DNA of 13,298 bases, from contig JALUTW010000147.1 of the NCBI GenBank assembly GCA_027021685.1, positions 1-13,298 on the forward strand, in the 5' to 3' direction. A program made the translations under genes and the position numbers. Source of the DNA: Chromatiales bacterium (lineage in GTDB: Bacteria > Pseudomonadota > Gammaproteobacteria > CAMYNG01). The notes under the pieces were generated by a model, which saw nothing but the letters and a program-made list of their open reading frames with translations, made no database searches and was not told the DNA's origin. This document shows positions 1 through 6,770 of the stretch, one piece after another; the first letter of the stretch is position 1; each line of letters begins with the position of its first letter.

Positions 1-198
1 CCCGGCCACCGCCAGGCACGCGACCTCGGGCCGTGCCGGGGCCCGCTCGAGGAAGGCCGCCAGGACCCGGTCGGCGGAGGCGAACGCGCCGCTGTCGAAC
101 TCTTCCTGGAGCACGGTCTCGAAGCGGCCGGGACCTTCCACCTCGGCCAGCAGGAGGCGCGCGCGGGTACCGCCGATGTCGCCCGCCAGCACCTTCAC
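1..198 (-). CDS. glk: Glucokinase, N-terminal part (runs off the left edge)
   Basis: The 66 visible codons begin with GTG and read MKVLAGDIGGTRARLLLAEV. GDIGGTRARL is the phosphate-1 ATP-binding motif of the bacterial glucokinase (Glk) family, which phosphorylates glucose to glucose-6-phosphate in the cytoplasm. The start is well fixed: the GTG overlaps the pgl stop as GTGA, and an AAGGGC ribosome-binding sequence lies about 9 nt upstream inside pgl. This implies translational coupling with pgl. The next enzyme acting on its product would be glucose-6-phosphate dehydrogenase, then Pgl, so the pairing makes metabolic sense. The catalytic and glucose-binding residues are outside the window; a different ROK/ASKHA sugar kinase cannot be fully excluded, but the N-terminus is typical of Glk. 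Confidence 0.87.
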   Translation of the reverse strand, partial: MKVLAGDIGGTRARLLLAEVEGPGRFETVLQEEFDSGAFASADRVLAAFLERAPARPEVACLAVAG

Positions 199-935
199 CG
201 GGCGTTGCCCTTGAGACCGCGCGCGGCCTCGGCGTCCAGGTACCAGTGGACCACGCCGCGGGGCTCCAGATGCTGCACCGGGTGGCACCGGCGCCCGCCC
301 GGGCCCGGTCCCAGCACCGCGCGCACGATGTCGGCCTTTTCGCCGCCGGTGACCAGGAACATGAGCTCGCGGGCGTGGTTGAGCACGGGAAGGGTCAGGG
401 TCAGGCGCCGGCCGGCGGGCCCGTCCACCGCCGCCACCCAGCGCTCGCGCTCGTCCAGCACCGGCGAGCCGGGAAACAGGGAGGCGGTGTGGCCGTCGGT
501 CCCCAGCCCGAGAAGCACGAGGTCCAACTCCGGAACGTTGCCGATGGAGCGGGGCAGGCGCTCGAGGCGGCGGGCGTAGCGGCCGGCGGCGGCGTCGAGG
601 TCGCCGGCCTCCCCCTCCATGCGGGCCACCTGCTCCGCCGGCACCGCCACGTGGTCCAGCAGCACGGCGCGGATCATGCCGTAGTTGGAGTCGGGATGGT
701 CCGGCGGCACCGCGCGCTCGTCGGTGAAGTAGACCCACACCCGCGACCAGTCGATGCGGCCGCGGTAGTCGGGACTGGCCAGCAGCTCGTACAGCCGGCG
801 CGGCGTGCGGCCGCCGGCCAGGGCCAGGTTGAATTCGCCGTGGCGGTTCAGCGCCTGGCGGGCGCGGGCCACCATGAACTCGGCGGCGGCGCGGGCCACC
901 TGTTCGGCATCGGCGAAGACCTGGTAACGCGCCAC
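195..935 (-). CDS. pgl: 6-phosphogluconolactonase
   Basis: Hydrolyses 6-phosphogluconolactone to 6-phosphogluconate, the second step of the oxidative pentose-phosphate and Entner-Doudoroff routes, in the cytoplasm. With the GTG start at 935 the protein is 246 residues, the usual size for the DevB/SOL Pgl family. Family motifs are LALAGGRTPRRLY near residue 37, YFTDERAVPPDHPDSN near 70 and GLGTDGHTASLFPG near 143; the last holds the conserved Asp-Gly-His of the active site. The GTG begins 11 nt after the parA stop. An in-frame ATG at 1001 with AGGA about 9 nt upstream is an alternative, but it would overlap parA by 55 bp and add an unconserved-looking N-terminal stretch. The 3' end overlaps the glucokinase start, so parA, pgl and glk probably form one operon. 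The function is secure; the exact start is less so. Confidence 0.92.
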   Translation of the reverse strand: MARYQVFADAEQVARAAAEFMVARARQALNRHGEFNLALAGGRTPRRLYELLASPDYRGRIDWSRVWVYFTDERAVPPDHPDSNYGMIRAVLLDHVAVPAEQVARMEGEAGDLDAAAGRYARRLERLPRSIGNVPELDLVLLGLGTDGHTASLFPGSPVLDERERWVAAVDGPAGRRLTLTLPVLNHARELMFLVTGGEKADIVRAVLGPGPGGRRCHPVQHLEPRGVVHWYLDAEAARGLKGNAR

Positions 936-946
936 GGCCGCCGGGG

Positions 947-1591
947 TCAGGCCGCGGGCAGGGATCGCTTGCTGCGCAGCCAGCGCACCAATGGCTGCCA
1001 TTGCTCCACGTCCTGCCACACCTGGGACGGCGCCATCTCGAAGATGCCGATGCCGCGCTCGGCGGCGCGGATGTAGTTCTGGGTATCACGCAGGTGGGTG
1101 AGGAAAGGGATGGACAGGCCCTTGAGGAACATCTCCAGGTTGTGGAAACTGCGGGTGTTCTCGCGCACTCGGTTGGCCACCACCGCGATGCGGGTCTGCT
1201 TGCGCGAGACCCGGCCCACGGTGAGGAGGTCGCGGATGAAGTGGGCCGCCGCGCGCATGTCCAAGGGCGAGGGCAGCACCGGGATGATGAGGGTCTGGGC
1301 CCGGCGCACCAGGGCGGTGAGCTCGGCCCCGGCCACGCGCGCCGGCGCGTCCATGATCACCACCTCGGTGTCGCGCGGCACCGGCAACCGCCCCGGTCCG
1401 CCCTCGATGCCCGTGATGGGCGGCCATTCCTCGCCCCGCACCGCCAGCCATTCCAGACTGGAGGCCTGGGGATCGAAGTCCACCAGGGCCACCGGCCTTT
1501 CCTCTTCCCAGGCGTAGTAGCTGGCCAGGTTGGTGGCGATGGTGCTCTTGCCGCAGCCCCCCTTGCTGTTGAGAACCATGATGGTGCGCAT
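947..1591 (-). CDS. Orphan ParA/MinD-family ATPase
   Basis: A 214-residue P-loop ATPase of the ParA/MinD/Soj class. The deviant Walker A motif KGGCGKST is at residues 10-17 with its signature lysine, followed by DFDPQ at 38-42 and Walker B-like VVIMDAPA at 77-84. The ATG at 1591 has AAGGGGGC about 6 nt upstream and fits the expected N-terminus MRTIMVLNSKGG exactly. ParA proteins form ATP-dependent dimers that bind DNA or membrane and move a partner cargo. No ParB, CopG/RHH partner or parS-like site lies next to it, and there is no N-terminal DNA-binding domain, so it resembles the short orphan ParA proteins that position chromosomes, plasmids or protein complexes. It leads directly into pgl-glk. 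Its cargo cannot be told from this sequence. Confidence 0.9.
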   Translation of the reverse strand: MRTIMVLNSKGGCGKSTIATNLASYYAWEEERPVALVDFDPQASSLEWLAVRGEEWPPITGIEGGPGRLPVPRDTEVVIMDAPARVAGAELTALVRRAQTLIIPVLPSPLDMRAAAHFIRDLLTVGRVSRKQTRIAVVANRVRENTRSFHNLEMFLKGLSIPFLTHLRDTQNYIRAAERGIGIFEMAPSQVWQDVEQWQPLVRWLRSKRSLPAA

Positions 1592-1710
1592 GGCGTGCCC
1601 CCTTGTCCCGCTTCCGGCCGGTATTGTCGGGATTGTTCCGCGCGGGCCGCGCGGGCCGGATCCGGTTAAACCTACCCCAAGAAGGGCGCCGTGTACAGGA
1701 AGCGGGCGGT

Positions 1711-2436
1711 TCAGAAACCGTAGACGAGGGTGACGGCGGTCTCGGTATCGGTCTTCACCTTGCCGGGCGGCACCGCGGAATCGTGGCGGGCGGTGAAGCT
1801 GAGCTTCATGGCCAGGCTCTTGTTGATGCGGGCCGAGAGGGAGGTCACCGAGCGGGTGGTGGTGATGTCCTCGCCCCCGTCCACCGACAGCTCCTGGCGC
1901 AGGACGGCGGTCCCGCTCAGGTGCCACTGGAGCCGCAGCACGCCATGGACCAGGACCTCGTCCTCGCGGACCCCGTCCGGGAGCTGGTTGCGGCGCACGC
2001 CGGCACCGGCCTCCCCCTCCAGCCGCAGGGTCGCGGTGTCGACGATGCGCCGGCCGTAGCCCCCGGACAGGCTGGCCCGGTAGTCGTAGCCGCTGAAGCG
2101 GTCGTCCTCGTAGGCGGCCACCGCGAACAGGTAGGACCGCTGGCTGAACTTGTAGTCGGTCTTGCCCTGCAGGCGGTAGCGCTCGGCGGTGGTGCGCCCG
2201 CCGTCGGTGGTGCGGGCGGCGTCGAACCCGGCGGTGTGGCGCCAGCGCTCGCGCTCGTTCACCAGCCGGGCCTTGGCGTTGACGCTGGCGGTGTCGGTGT
2301 TGCCGGTGGTGCGCAGCAGGCCCAGCTCGGCCTCCCCGCTCCAGCGCGGGGCGGCCGGGTCGGCCGCGGCGGCGGCCGCGCACCACGCCGGTGCCAGCAG
2401 CAGCGCCGCCGTCAGTCGATGCCCAGGGCGTCCCAC
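1711..2436 (-). CDS. DUF481 outer-membrane beta-barrel protein (YdiY-like)
   Basis: A 241-residue exported protein resembling the DUF481 family (putative salt-induced outer-membrane proteins, YdiY). After the signal peptide it shows WSGEAELGLLRTTGNTDTAS, typical of the family, then alternating amphipathic strands. It ends in a terminal Phe (TLVYGF), the usual BAM-recognition residue of barrel proteins. I chose the GTG at 2436 because it gives a clean signal peptide: basic MGRPGHR, hydrophobic LTAALLLAPAW, then an alanine-rich cleavage region before DPAAP. That start lies inside ubiD, a 25-bp overlap, and has no strong Shine-Dalgarno. The only later candidate is a CTG overlapping the ubiD stop. 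Function is unknown; a structural or osmotic role in the outer membrane is inferred from the family. Confidence 0.82.
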   Translation of the reverse strand: MGRPGHRLTAALLLAPAWCAAAAAADPAAPRWSGEAELGLLRTTGNTDTASVNAKARLVNERERWRHTAGFDAARTTDGGRTTAERYRLQGKTDYKFSQRSYLFAVAAYEDDRFSGYDYRASLSGGYGRRIVDTATLRLEGEAGAGVRRNQLPDGVREDEVLVHGVLRLQWHLSGTAVLRQELSVDGGEDITTTRSVTSLSARINKSLAMKLSFTARHDSAVPPGKVKTDTETAVTLVYGF

Positions 2437-3878
2437 AGCTCGTCGATGCGGCGCCGGACGTCCTCGTCCATGACGATGGGCCGGCCCCATTGGCGGTCGG
2501 TCTCGCCCGGCCACTTGCTGGTGGCGTCGAACCCCATCTTGGACCCCAGGCCGGCCACCGGCGAGGCGAAGTCCAGGTAGTCGATGGGCGTGTGGTCCAC
2601 GATCACGGTGTCGCGCGCCGGGTCCATGCGCGTGGTCATGGCCCAGATCACGTCCTTCCAGTCGCGCACGTCGATGTCGTCGTCGGTGACGATGACGAAC
2701 TTGGTGTACATGAACTGGCGCAGGAAGGACCACACCCCGAACATCACCCGCCTGGCGTGGCCCGGGTACTGTTTTTTCATGCTCACGCAGGCCAGGCGGT
2801 AGGAGCAGCCCTCGGGCGGCAGGTAGAAGTCGGTGATCTCCGGGAACTGCTTCTGCAGCAGCGGCACGAACACCTCGTTGAGCGCCACCCCCAGCACCGC
2901 CGGCTCGTCGGGCGGGCGCCCGGTGTAGGTGCTGTGGTAGATGGGGTCATCGCGGTGGGTGATGCGCTCGATGGTGAACACCGGGAAGCGCTCCACCTCG
3001 TTGTAGTAGCCGGTGTGGTCGCCGAAGGGCCCCTCGTCGGCCTCTTCGCCGGGATGGATCACGCCTTCGAGCACGATCTCGGCACTGGCGGGCACCTGCA
3101 GGTCCGAGCCCAGGCACTTCACCACCTCGGTGCGGGCCCCGCGCAACAGGCCGGCGAAGGCGTACTCCGACAGGGTGTCGGGCACCGGCGTCACCGCGCC
3201 GAGGATGGTGGCCGGATCCGCGCCCAGGGCCACCGCCACCGGGAACGGTTCGCCGGGCCGGGCCTCGCACCAGTCGCGGTAGTCCAGGGCGCCGCCGCGG
3301 TGGGCCAGCCAGCGCATGATCACCTTGTTGCGGCCGATGACCTGCTGGCGGTAGATGCCCAGGTTCTGGCGCGCCTTGTGCGGGCCGCGCGTGACCACCA
3401 GGGCCCAGGTGATGAGGGGGCCGGCGTCGCCGGGCCAGCAGGTCTGCACCGGCAGCCGGCCCAGGTCCACGTCGTCGCCCTCGGCGACGTTGGCCTGGCA
3501 CGGCGCCTTGCGCACCACCGCGGGGTTCATGTTGAGCACCTGCCTGAGCACGGGGAGCTTGCTCCAGGCGTCCTTCATGCCCCTGGGCGGTTCCGGCTCC
3601 TTGAGCGCGGCCAGCCAGCGGCCCACCTCGCGCAGGGCGGCCACCGATTCCTCGCCCATGCCCAGGGCCACCCGCTCCGGGGTGCCGAACAGGTTGGCCA
3701 GCACCGGGATGTCGTGGCCCCGCGGCCGCTCGAACAACAGGGCCGGGCCGCCGCGGCGCAGGGTGCGGTCGCAGATCTCGGTCATCTCCAGGTACGGGTC
3801 CACCTCGACGCCGATGCGCCGCAGCTCGCCGCGCTGCTCGAGCAGGGCCATGAAGTCCCGGAGATCCTTGTATTTCAT
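2412..3878 (-). CDS. ubiD: 4-hydroxy-3-polyprenylbenzoate decarboxylase UbiD
   Basis: Decarboxylates 3-polyprenyl-4-hydroxybenzoate in ubiquinone biosynthesis using the prenylated FMN cofactor supplied by UbiX. The 488-residue protein is full length and collinear with E. coli UbiD. Residues known for the family can be read off: Asn172 (metal), IYR at 175-177 and RWL at 189-191 (prFMN contacts), the following HRGG, Glu238 (metal), and GPFGDHTGYY containing Asp287 as the catalytic acid. The ATG at 3878 gives the standard N-terminus MKYKDLRDFMALLEQRGELR, although the ribosome-binding site is weak. The DUF481 gene starts inside its 3' end. The 175 nt upstream hold the terminator of the preceding unit, so ubiD should have its own promoter there, but I see no convincing -35/-10 pair. 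Confidence 0.97.
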   Translation of the reverse strand: MKYKDLRDFMALLEQRGELRRIGVEVDPYLEMTEICDRTLRRGGPALLFERPRGHDIPVLANLFGTPERVALGMGEESVAALREVGRWLAALKEPEPPRGMKDAWSKLPVLRQVLNMNPAVVRKAPCQANVAEGDDVDLGRLPVQTCWPGDAGPLITWALVVTRGPHKARQNLGIYRQQVIGRNKVIMRWLAHRGGALDYRDWCEARPGEPFPVAVALGADPATILGAVTPVPDTLSEYAFAGLLRGARTEVVKCLGSDLQVPASAEIVLEGVIHPGEEADEGPFGDHTGYYNEVERFPVFTIERITHRDDPIYHSTYTGRPPDEPAVLGVALNEVFVPLLQKQFPEITDFYLPPEGCSYRLACVSMKKQYPGHARRVMFGVWSFLRQFMYTKFVIVTDDDIDVRDWKDVIWAMTTRMDPARDTVIVDHTPIDYLDFASPVAGLGSKMGFDATSKWPGETDRQWGRPIVMDEDVRRRIDELWDALGID

Positions 3879-4004
3879 CGAGCGCTGGTGCTGGTTCGCG
3901 GTTTGGAATCAGATGATGCCATGGCGCGGAGGCGAAAGGAAACGCGCGGCCACTCGCCGGATACAGGAATTTCCGCGCCCGGCGCGCCGGCCGCAGGCGG
4001 AATG

Positions 4005-4030
4005 AAAAAGGCCGCGGCGAAGCCGCGGCC
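4005..4030 (-). terminator. Rho-independent terminator of the secreted-protein unit
   Basis: On the minus strand a perfect 9-bp stem GGCCGCGGC / GCCGCGGCC with a TTC loop is followed at once by TTTTT (positions 4009-4005). It starts 25 nt past the stop codon at 4055. Stem strength and U-tract make it the clearest intrinsic terminator in the window. It also insulates ubiD from upstream transcription. Confidence 0.9.
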
Positions 4031-4054
4031 CCTGACCCTGCCCCGGGGTACCGG

Positions 4055-4867
4055 TTACGGCCCGGTGGCGATCAGCGTCCACGTCGCATACGTGGTGCCG
4101 CCGGCCGGGTCCATGCTGACGCGCTTGGCCAGACCGACCCCGGGACAGTACCAGCTGATGCGATCGAACACGCCCACCTTGCTGCTGGTGCGCACCTCGT
4201 GCAGCCGCAGGCACCCCGTGTAGGTCACCGCATTCCCGTTGACCGTCAGGTTCAGATCCTCCAGCCCGACTGCCGCGAAGGTGTTCACGTAGCCGTCGCC
4301 GGTGGTCTGACCCGGCACGCCGTCGATATCGATGGCGCCGGCCGACGACGTGACGAGCCCGCGGCCCATGGTGGCCGTGCGCACCACCATCGGTGGGTTC
4401 ATGGTCCGTGTCTGGAACACCGTACCCGTCGCGAGGCTGACACGTTCGCGCCGCAGCAGCAGCATCTGCGGGCCGCCGGTGTTGAAGACGAAATTGTCCT
4501 TCAGGCAATCCGCGCTGCCGTCATTGCGTGTGCGCGCAAGCGTGACCTCGCCGGCGCCGGGCCCTGCGGTCCAGGCATGCACCTCGGTCACCGCCATGCC
4601 GCCACCGCCACCGCAACCGACGCCGGTCACGGCGAAGGTCTTCTGGGTGATGGCGGGGTCACGGCCAAAGTTGCGATAGTCGTAGACCAGCGACGCCGGG
4701 ATGGCGGCAATCCGGTCGGCCAGCTCCTGGAAATTGGCATTGACCTGGCTGGCGCTTGCCGGATCACCACCCTTGAATATATGGGCAACCGGCGCCCCCG
4801 CGGCGACGGCGGCCTGGGCCATCACGAGGCCGCCGATGACGGCCAGCTTTCTGAACAATTTCATCAT
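4055..4867 (-). CDS. Secreted protein of unknown function with four cysteines
   Basis: A 270-residue protein with a signal peptide (MMKLFRKLAVIGGLVMAQAA, cleavage near VAAGA). The mature N-terminus carries FKGGDPASASQVNANFQELA, a motif I associate with the start of many exported proteobacterial proteins of unknown role. The body is rich in short beta-type stretches and glycine, including GCGGGGG near residue 84. Cysteines 85, 121, 219 and 241 could form two disulfides. The C-terminal part TGCLRLHE...ISWYCPGVGLAKRV resembles the CL-x-E...YYAPGVGLVK pattern of several uncharacterised periplasmic proteins. Two ATGs (4867 and 4864) follow GAGGGGG at 5 and 8 nt; either could be used. It lies 52 nt downstream of the small lipoprotein gene and ends at a strong terminator. 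No catalytic motif is visible and I assign no function. Confidence 0.87.
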   Translation of the reverse strand: MMKLFRKLAVIGGLVMAQAAVAAGAPVAHIFKGGDPASASQVNANFQELADRIAAIPASLVYDYRNFGRDPAITQKTFAVTGVGCGGGGGMAVTEVHAWTAGPGAGEVTLARTRNDGSADCLKDNFVFNTGGPQMLLLRRERVSLATGTVFQTRTMNPPMVVRTATMGRGLVTSSAGAIDIDGVPGQTTGDGYVNTFAAVGLEDLNLTVNGNAVTYTGCLRLHEVRTSSKVGVFDRISWYCPGVGLAKRVSMDPAGGTTYATWTLIATGP

Positions 4868-4919
4868 CGAATCCCCCTCAAGGAAACTGAATGGTTCTGG
4901 CTGGTGACGCAATGCCGGC

Positions 4920-5099
4920 TCAGTCGGCCCAGCGCGTCTCGGGCGCGCCGGAGCCGTCATCCCAGCGCAACTGGTTCCACGTGGTGGTGTTGGCCGGCGG
5001 CCCGTTGCCGGGCCCGTCCCCCCCGCCGCCACCACAGCCGGCGATGCCCAGGGCGATGAGCACGGCTGTGGCCATGGTCACGAAAATTCGCAAGGACAT
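4920..5099 (-). CDS. Small lipoprotein (59 residues)
   Basis: A very short gene whose reality rests on three signs. There is a good ribosome-binding site (AGGGAGC about 8 nt before the ATG). There is a complete lipoprotein signal (MSLRIFVTMATAVLIALG then IAGC at 19-22, a valid lipobox with Cys22 as lipidation site). It also sits just ahead of the secreted-protein gene with no terminator between. Position 2 after the cysteine is Gly, not Asp, which in enteric rules favours outer-membrane sorting. The mature peptide is only 38 residues: a glycine/proline linker and a tryptophan-containing tail (TTTWNQLRWDDGSGAPETRWAD, shown as one short stretch at residues 38-59 with W at 41, 46 and 57). The role is unknown. 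A larger open frame over the same bases lacks any protein-like character. Confidence 0.72.
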   Translation of the reverse strand: MSLRIFVTMATAVLIALGIAGCGGGGGDGPGNGPPANTTTWNQLRWDDGSGAPETRWAD

Positions 5100-5284
5100 G
5101 GTGAAGCTCCCTGTGATTCGTTGTCGATACCTGCGCGGTGGCCGCCATCAGAAGACCTCCGCCGCACTCATGGTACGACAGGCCGACCTTGCGGGGGTTA
5201 AAACGAAACCGATGATTTCGATGCAACGGCGCGCCCGAACGGACCGGCGTGCACGGCCGGCGGCCGGTAACGGCTGCTCCGGGC

Positions 5285-6289
5285 TCAGGCTCGGACGAGG
5301 TCCTGGTGGAGTCCCACCTTGCCACGGGCACGGCCGGCCTCCCAGTGGGCGTGGGCAGCGGCGGCCTCGCTGAAGCCGAAGGTGTGATCGTCGAGCAACG
5401 GACGGAGCTTTCCCTGTTCCACCAGCGCCGCCACCTCGCGCAGGATGCGGCCGTGCCGCTCCAGGCCCACGCCGTGCAGCAGCGGGATGAGCATGAACAC
5501 CACGTGCAGCGACAGGCCCCGCGCGTGCAGCGGGGAGAGGTCCTGCTCCACCCGCGAGGAGGTGGTCACCACCGTGCCGTTGTACGCGGCGGCGGCAAAG
5601 GCCTCGGCCAGGTGCGCGCCGCCCACGGTGTCGAACACCACGTCGAAGCCGCGCCCGTCCGTGAAGCGCGCCGCCATCCCGGCTGCGTCCACGGCCCGGT
5701 AGTCCACCACCTCGTCGGCCCCCAGGGCACGCACGGCGTCCGCCTTGCCGTCGTCACCGGCGGTGGCCACCACCCGCGCGCCCTTCCACCTGGCGAGCTG
5801 CACGCCCACGCTGCCGACGCCGCCGGAGCCGCCGTACACCAGCACGTCCTGGCCCGGGCCCACGCCGGCCTTGTCGATGAGGGCCTCCCAGGCGGTAATG
5901 GTCACCAGGGGCAGCACCGCCGCCTGTTCCAGCGGGAGATTGCCGGGCGCGTGCGCCACCAGGCGGGCGTCGGCCACCATGTACCGGGCCAGGGCCCCCT
6001 GCCAGCGCCCCACCCCGCCGGCGCATGCGTACACGGCATCGCCCGGGGCGAACGCCGTCACGCCCTCGCCCACCGCGGCCACGGTGCCGGCCACGTCGCC
6101 GTGGAGGATGGCGGGCCGGGGCGGGGCGATGTCGCGCAGCTTCCCCGAGCGGATCTTGGCGTCCACCGGGTTGAGACTGGAGGCGGCCACCTCGATGAGC
6201 ACCTGGCCCGGCCCGGGCGACGGTTCCGCCACCTCGGCCGGGTGGATCACCTCGGGCGGACCGAACTCGTCGATGACCATCGCGCGCAT
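5285..6289 (-). CDS. Zinc-less MDR oxidoreductase (quinone reductase-like)
   Basis: A 334-residue medium-chain dehydrogenase/reductase of the quinone oxidoreductase (Qor/zeta-crystallin-like) branch, predicted to reduce quinones or enones with NADPH in the cytoplasm. It has the N-terminal GroES-like domain with SSLNPVD at 37-43, where zinc-type alcohol dehydrogenases have a catalytic Cys. GDVAGTVAAVG follows at 64-74, and the Rossmann motif YGGSGGVGSVGVQLA starts at 152. The missing zinc ligands argue against an alcohol dehydrogenase despite the overall similarity. The ATG at 6289 follows AGGAGG and AGGA at suitable spacing. The gene stands alone: a two-way terminator lies about 50 nt upstream, and the downstream lipoprotein has its own leader. 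Coenzyme and substrate cannot be settled from sequence alone. Confidence 0.9.
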   Translation of the reverse strand: MRAMVIDEFGPPEVIHPAEVAEPSPGPGQVLIEVAASSLNPVDAKIRSGKLRDIAPPRPAILHGDVAGTVAAVGEGVTAFAPGDAVYACAGGVGRWQGALARYMVADARLVAHAPGNLPLEQAAVLPLVTITAWEALIDKAGVGPGQDVLVYGGSGGVGSVGVQLARWKGARVVATAGDDGKADAVRALGADEVVDYRAVDAAGMAARFTDGRGFDVVFDTVGGAHLAEAFAAAAYNGTVVTTSSRVEQDLSPLHARGLSLHVVFMLIPLLHGVGLERHGRILREVAALVEQGKLRPLLDDHTFGFSEAAAAHAHWEAGRARGKVGLHQDLVRA

Positions 6290-6341
6290 GGCTTGTCCTG
6301 TCCTCCTCGCAAGCGGATAGAAACCACCGGTCGATTATCGC

Positions 6342-6390
6342 AAAAAAGCCGCCGGGGGCCGGTACCCGGTGCCCCGGACCGGCTGTTTTT
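6342..6390. terminator. Probable bidirectional intrinsic terminator
   Basis: A hairpin with AGCCG (6347-6351) pairing to CGGCT (6380-6384), an inner CGGGG/CCCCG stem and a CCGG/CCGG cap, with small bulges. It is flanked by AAAAAA on the left and GTTTTT on the right, so either strand yields a U-tract. It would stop minus-strand transcripts arriving from xthA before the oxidoreductase gene. Confidence 0.7.
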
Positions 6391-6469
6391 CAACGGCCCA
6401 CTAAATAACTGTTCCAAATGTCACTACACTTCCGGCCCCGGCGCCCGGACCTGACTCGGTGATCCGCGA

Positions 6470-6501
6470 CGCAGAGACGCAGAGGCGCGGAGGGCGCAGA
6501 G
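6470..6501 (+). repeat. CGCAGAG heptamer array, left arm
   Basis: Four units starting at 6470, 6478, 6486 and 6495: CGCAGAG, CGCAGAG, CGCGGAG, CGCAGAG, spaced 8, 8 and 9 nt. It is the inverted partner of the array at 6659-6691. Repeats of this heptamer are scattered between genes in many bacterial genomes; their role is not established. Confidence 0.85.
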
Positions 6502-6658
6502 CGGACCCATGGGGCCATCACGTGGCCGGCCCGGGCCCGGGGGCGGCACCCCGGCGCCACGCGGCGGGATCCCGGCCCGACTGGTCACCCCAGGCCTGGC
6601 GGGAGACGATCATCACCGCCTACCCCCGGGGTGGTCTGCTGCAACATCCGGCATGGGC

Positions 6659-6691
6659 CTCTGCGATCCCTGCGTCTCTGCGATCTCTGCG
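6659..6691 (-). repeat. CGCAGAG heptamer array, right arm (inverted)
   Basis: Four units read on the minus strand: CTCTGCG at 6659, CCCTGCG at 6668, CTCTGCG at 6676 and CTCTGCG at 6685, spaced 9, 8 and 9 nt. With the left arm it forms an inverted pair about 220 nt from edge to edge. I see no target-site duplication. Confidence 0.85.
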
Positions 6692-6770
6692 TTGTCCCGG
6701 GGACAGGGAGTAAACCACTGGCGCCTGCCCGGCATCGGCCCCCGGGTGACCGGTTATTCGGAACTTCCTG

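Larger units (their letters stand above)
6290..6770. other. 480-nt gene-free gap between xthA and the oxidoreductase gene
   Basis: No credible gene here. It holds, from left to right, the leader of the oxidoreductase gene, the terminator at 6342-6390, a short A+T-richer patch around 6400-6430, and two facing CGCAGAG heptamer arrays (6470-6501 and 6659-6691) that enclose about 157 nt of non-coding, G+C-rich sequence. The open frames that cross it translate the repeats themselves. Confidence 0.75.

Noticed and set aside
1592..2386. A 479-codon frame joining the ParA gene to upstream sequence
   Set aside because: The upstream part is an alternate frame of the DUF481 gene; ParA has a clear start and ribosome-binding site at 1591.
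2391..4223. A 610-codon open frame opposite ubiD and the secreted-protein terminator
   Set aside because: It runs through a strong terminator on the other strand and has no protein-like motifs; ubiD explains the region fully.
5181..5240. TTGCAT and TTTTAA at 17-nt spacing as a promoter for the lipoprotein unit
   Set aside because: Both boxes match the consensus at only three of six positions, too weak to call.
5243..5270. ACCGGC/GCCGGT stem after the oxidoreductase gene as a terminator
   Set aside because: The stem is short, the loop is long and there is no T-tract on either side.
4957..5331. A 124-codon minus-strand frame across the small lipoprotein
   Set aside because: An internal ATG has a good GGAGG upstream, but the product lacks protein character, while the overlapping frame has a complete lipoprotein signal.
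5249..6454. A 401-codon plus-strand frame opposite the oxidoreductase gene
   Set aside because: Low-complexity antisense translation with no recognisable domain, while the minus strand encodes a complete MDR protein.
6459..6713. An 84-codon frame containing DAETQRRG
   Set aside because: This is the usual translation of CGCAGAG repeats and comes from the repeat arrays, not from a gene.
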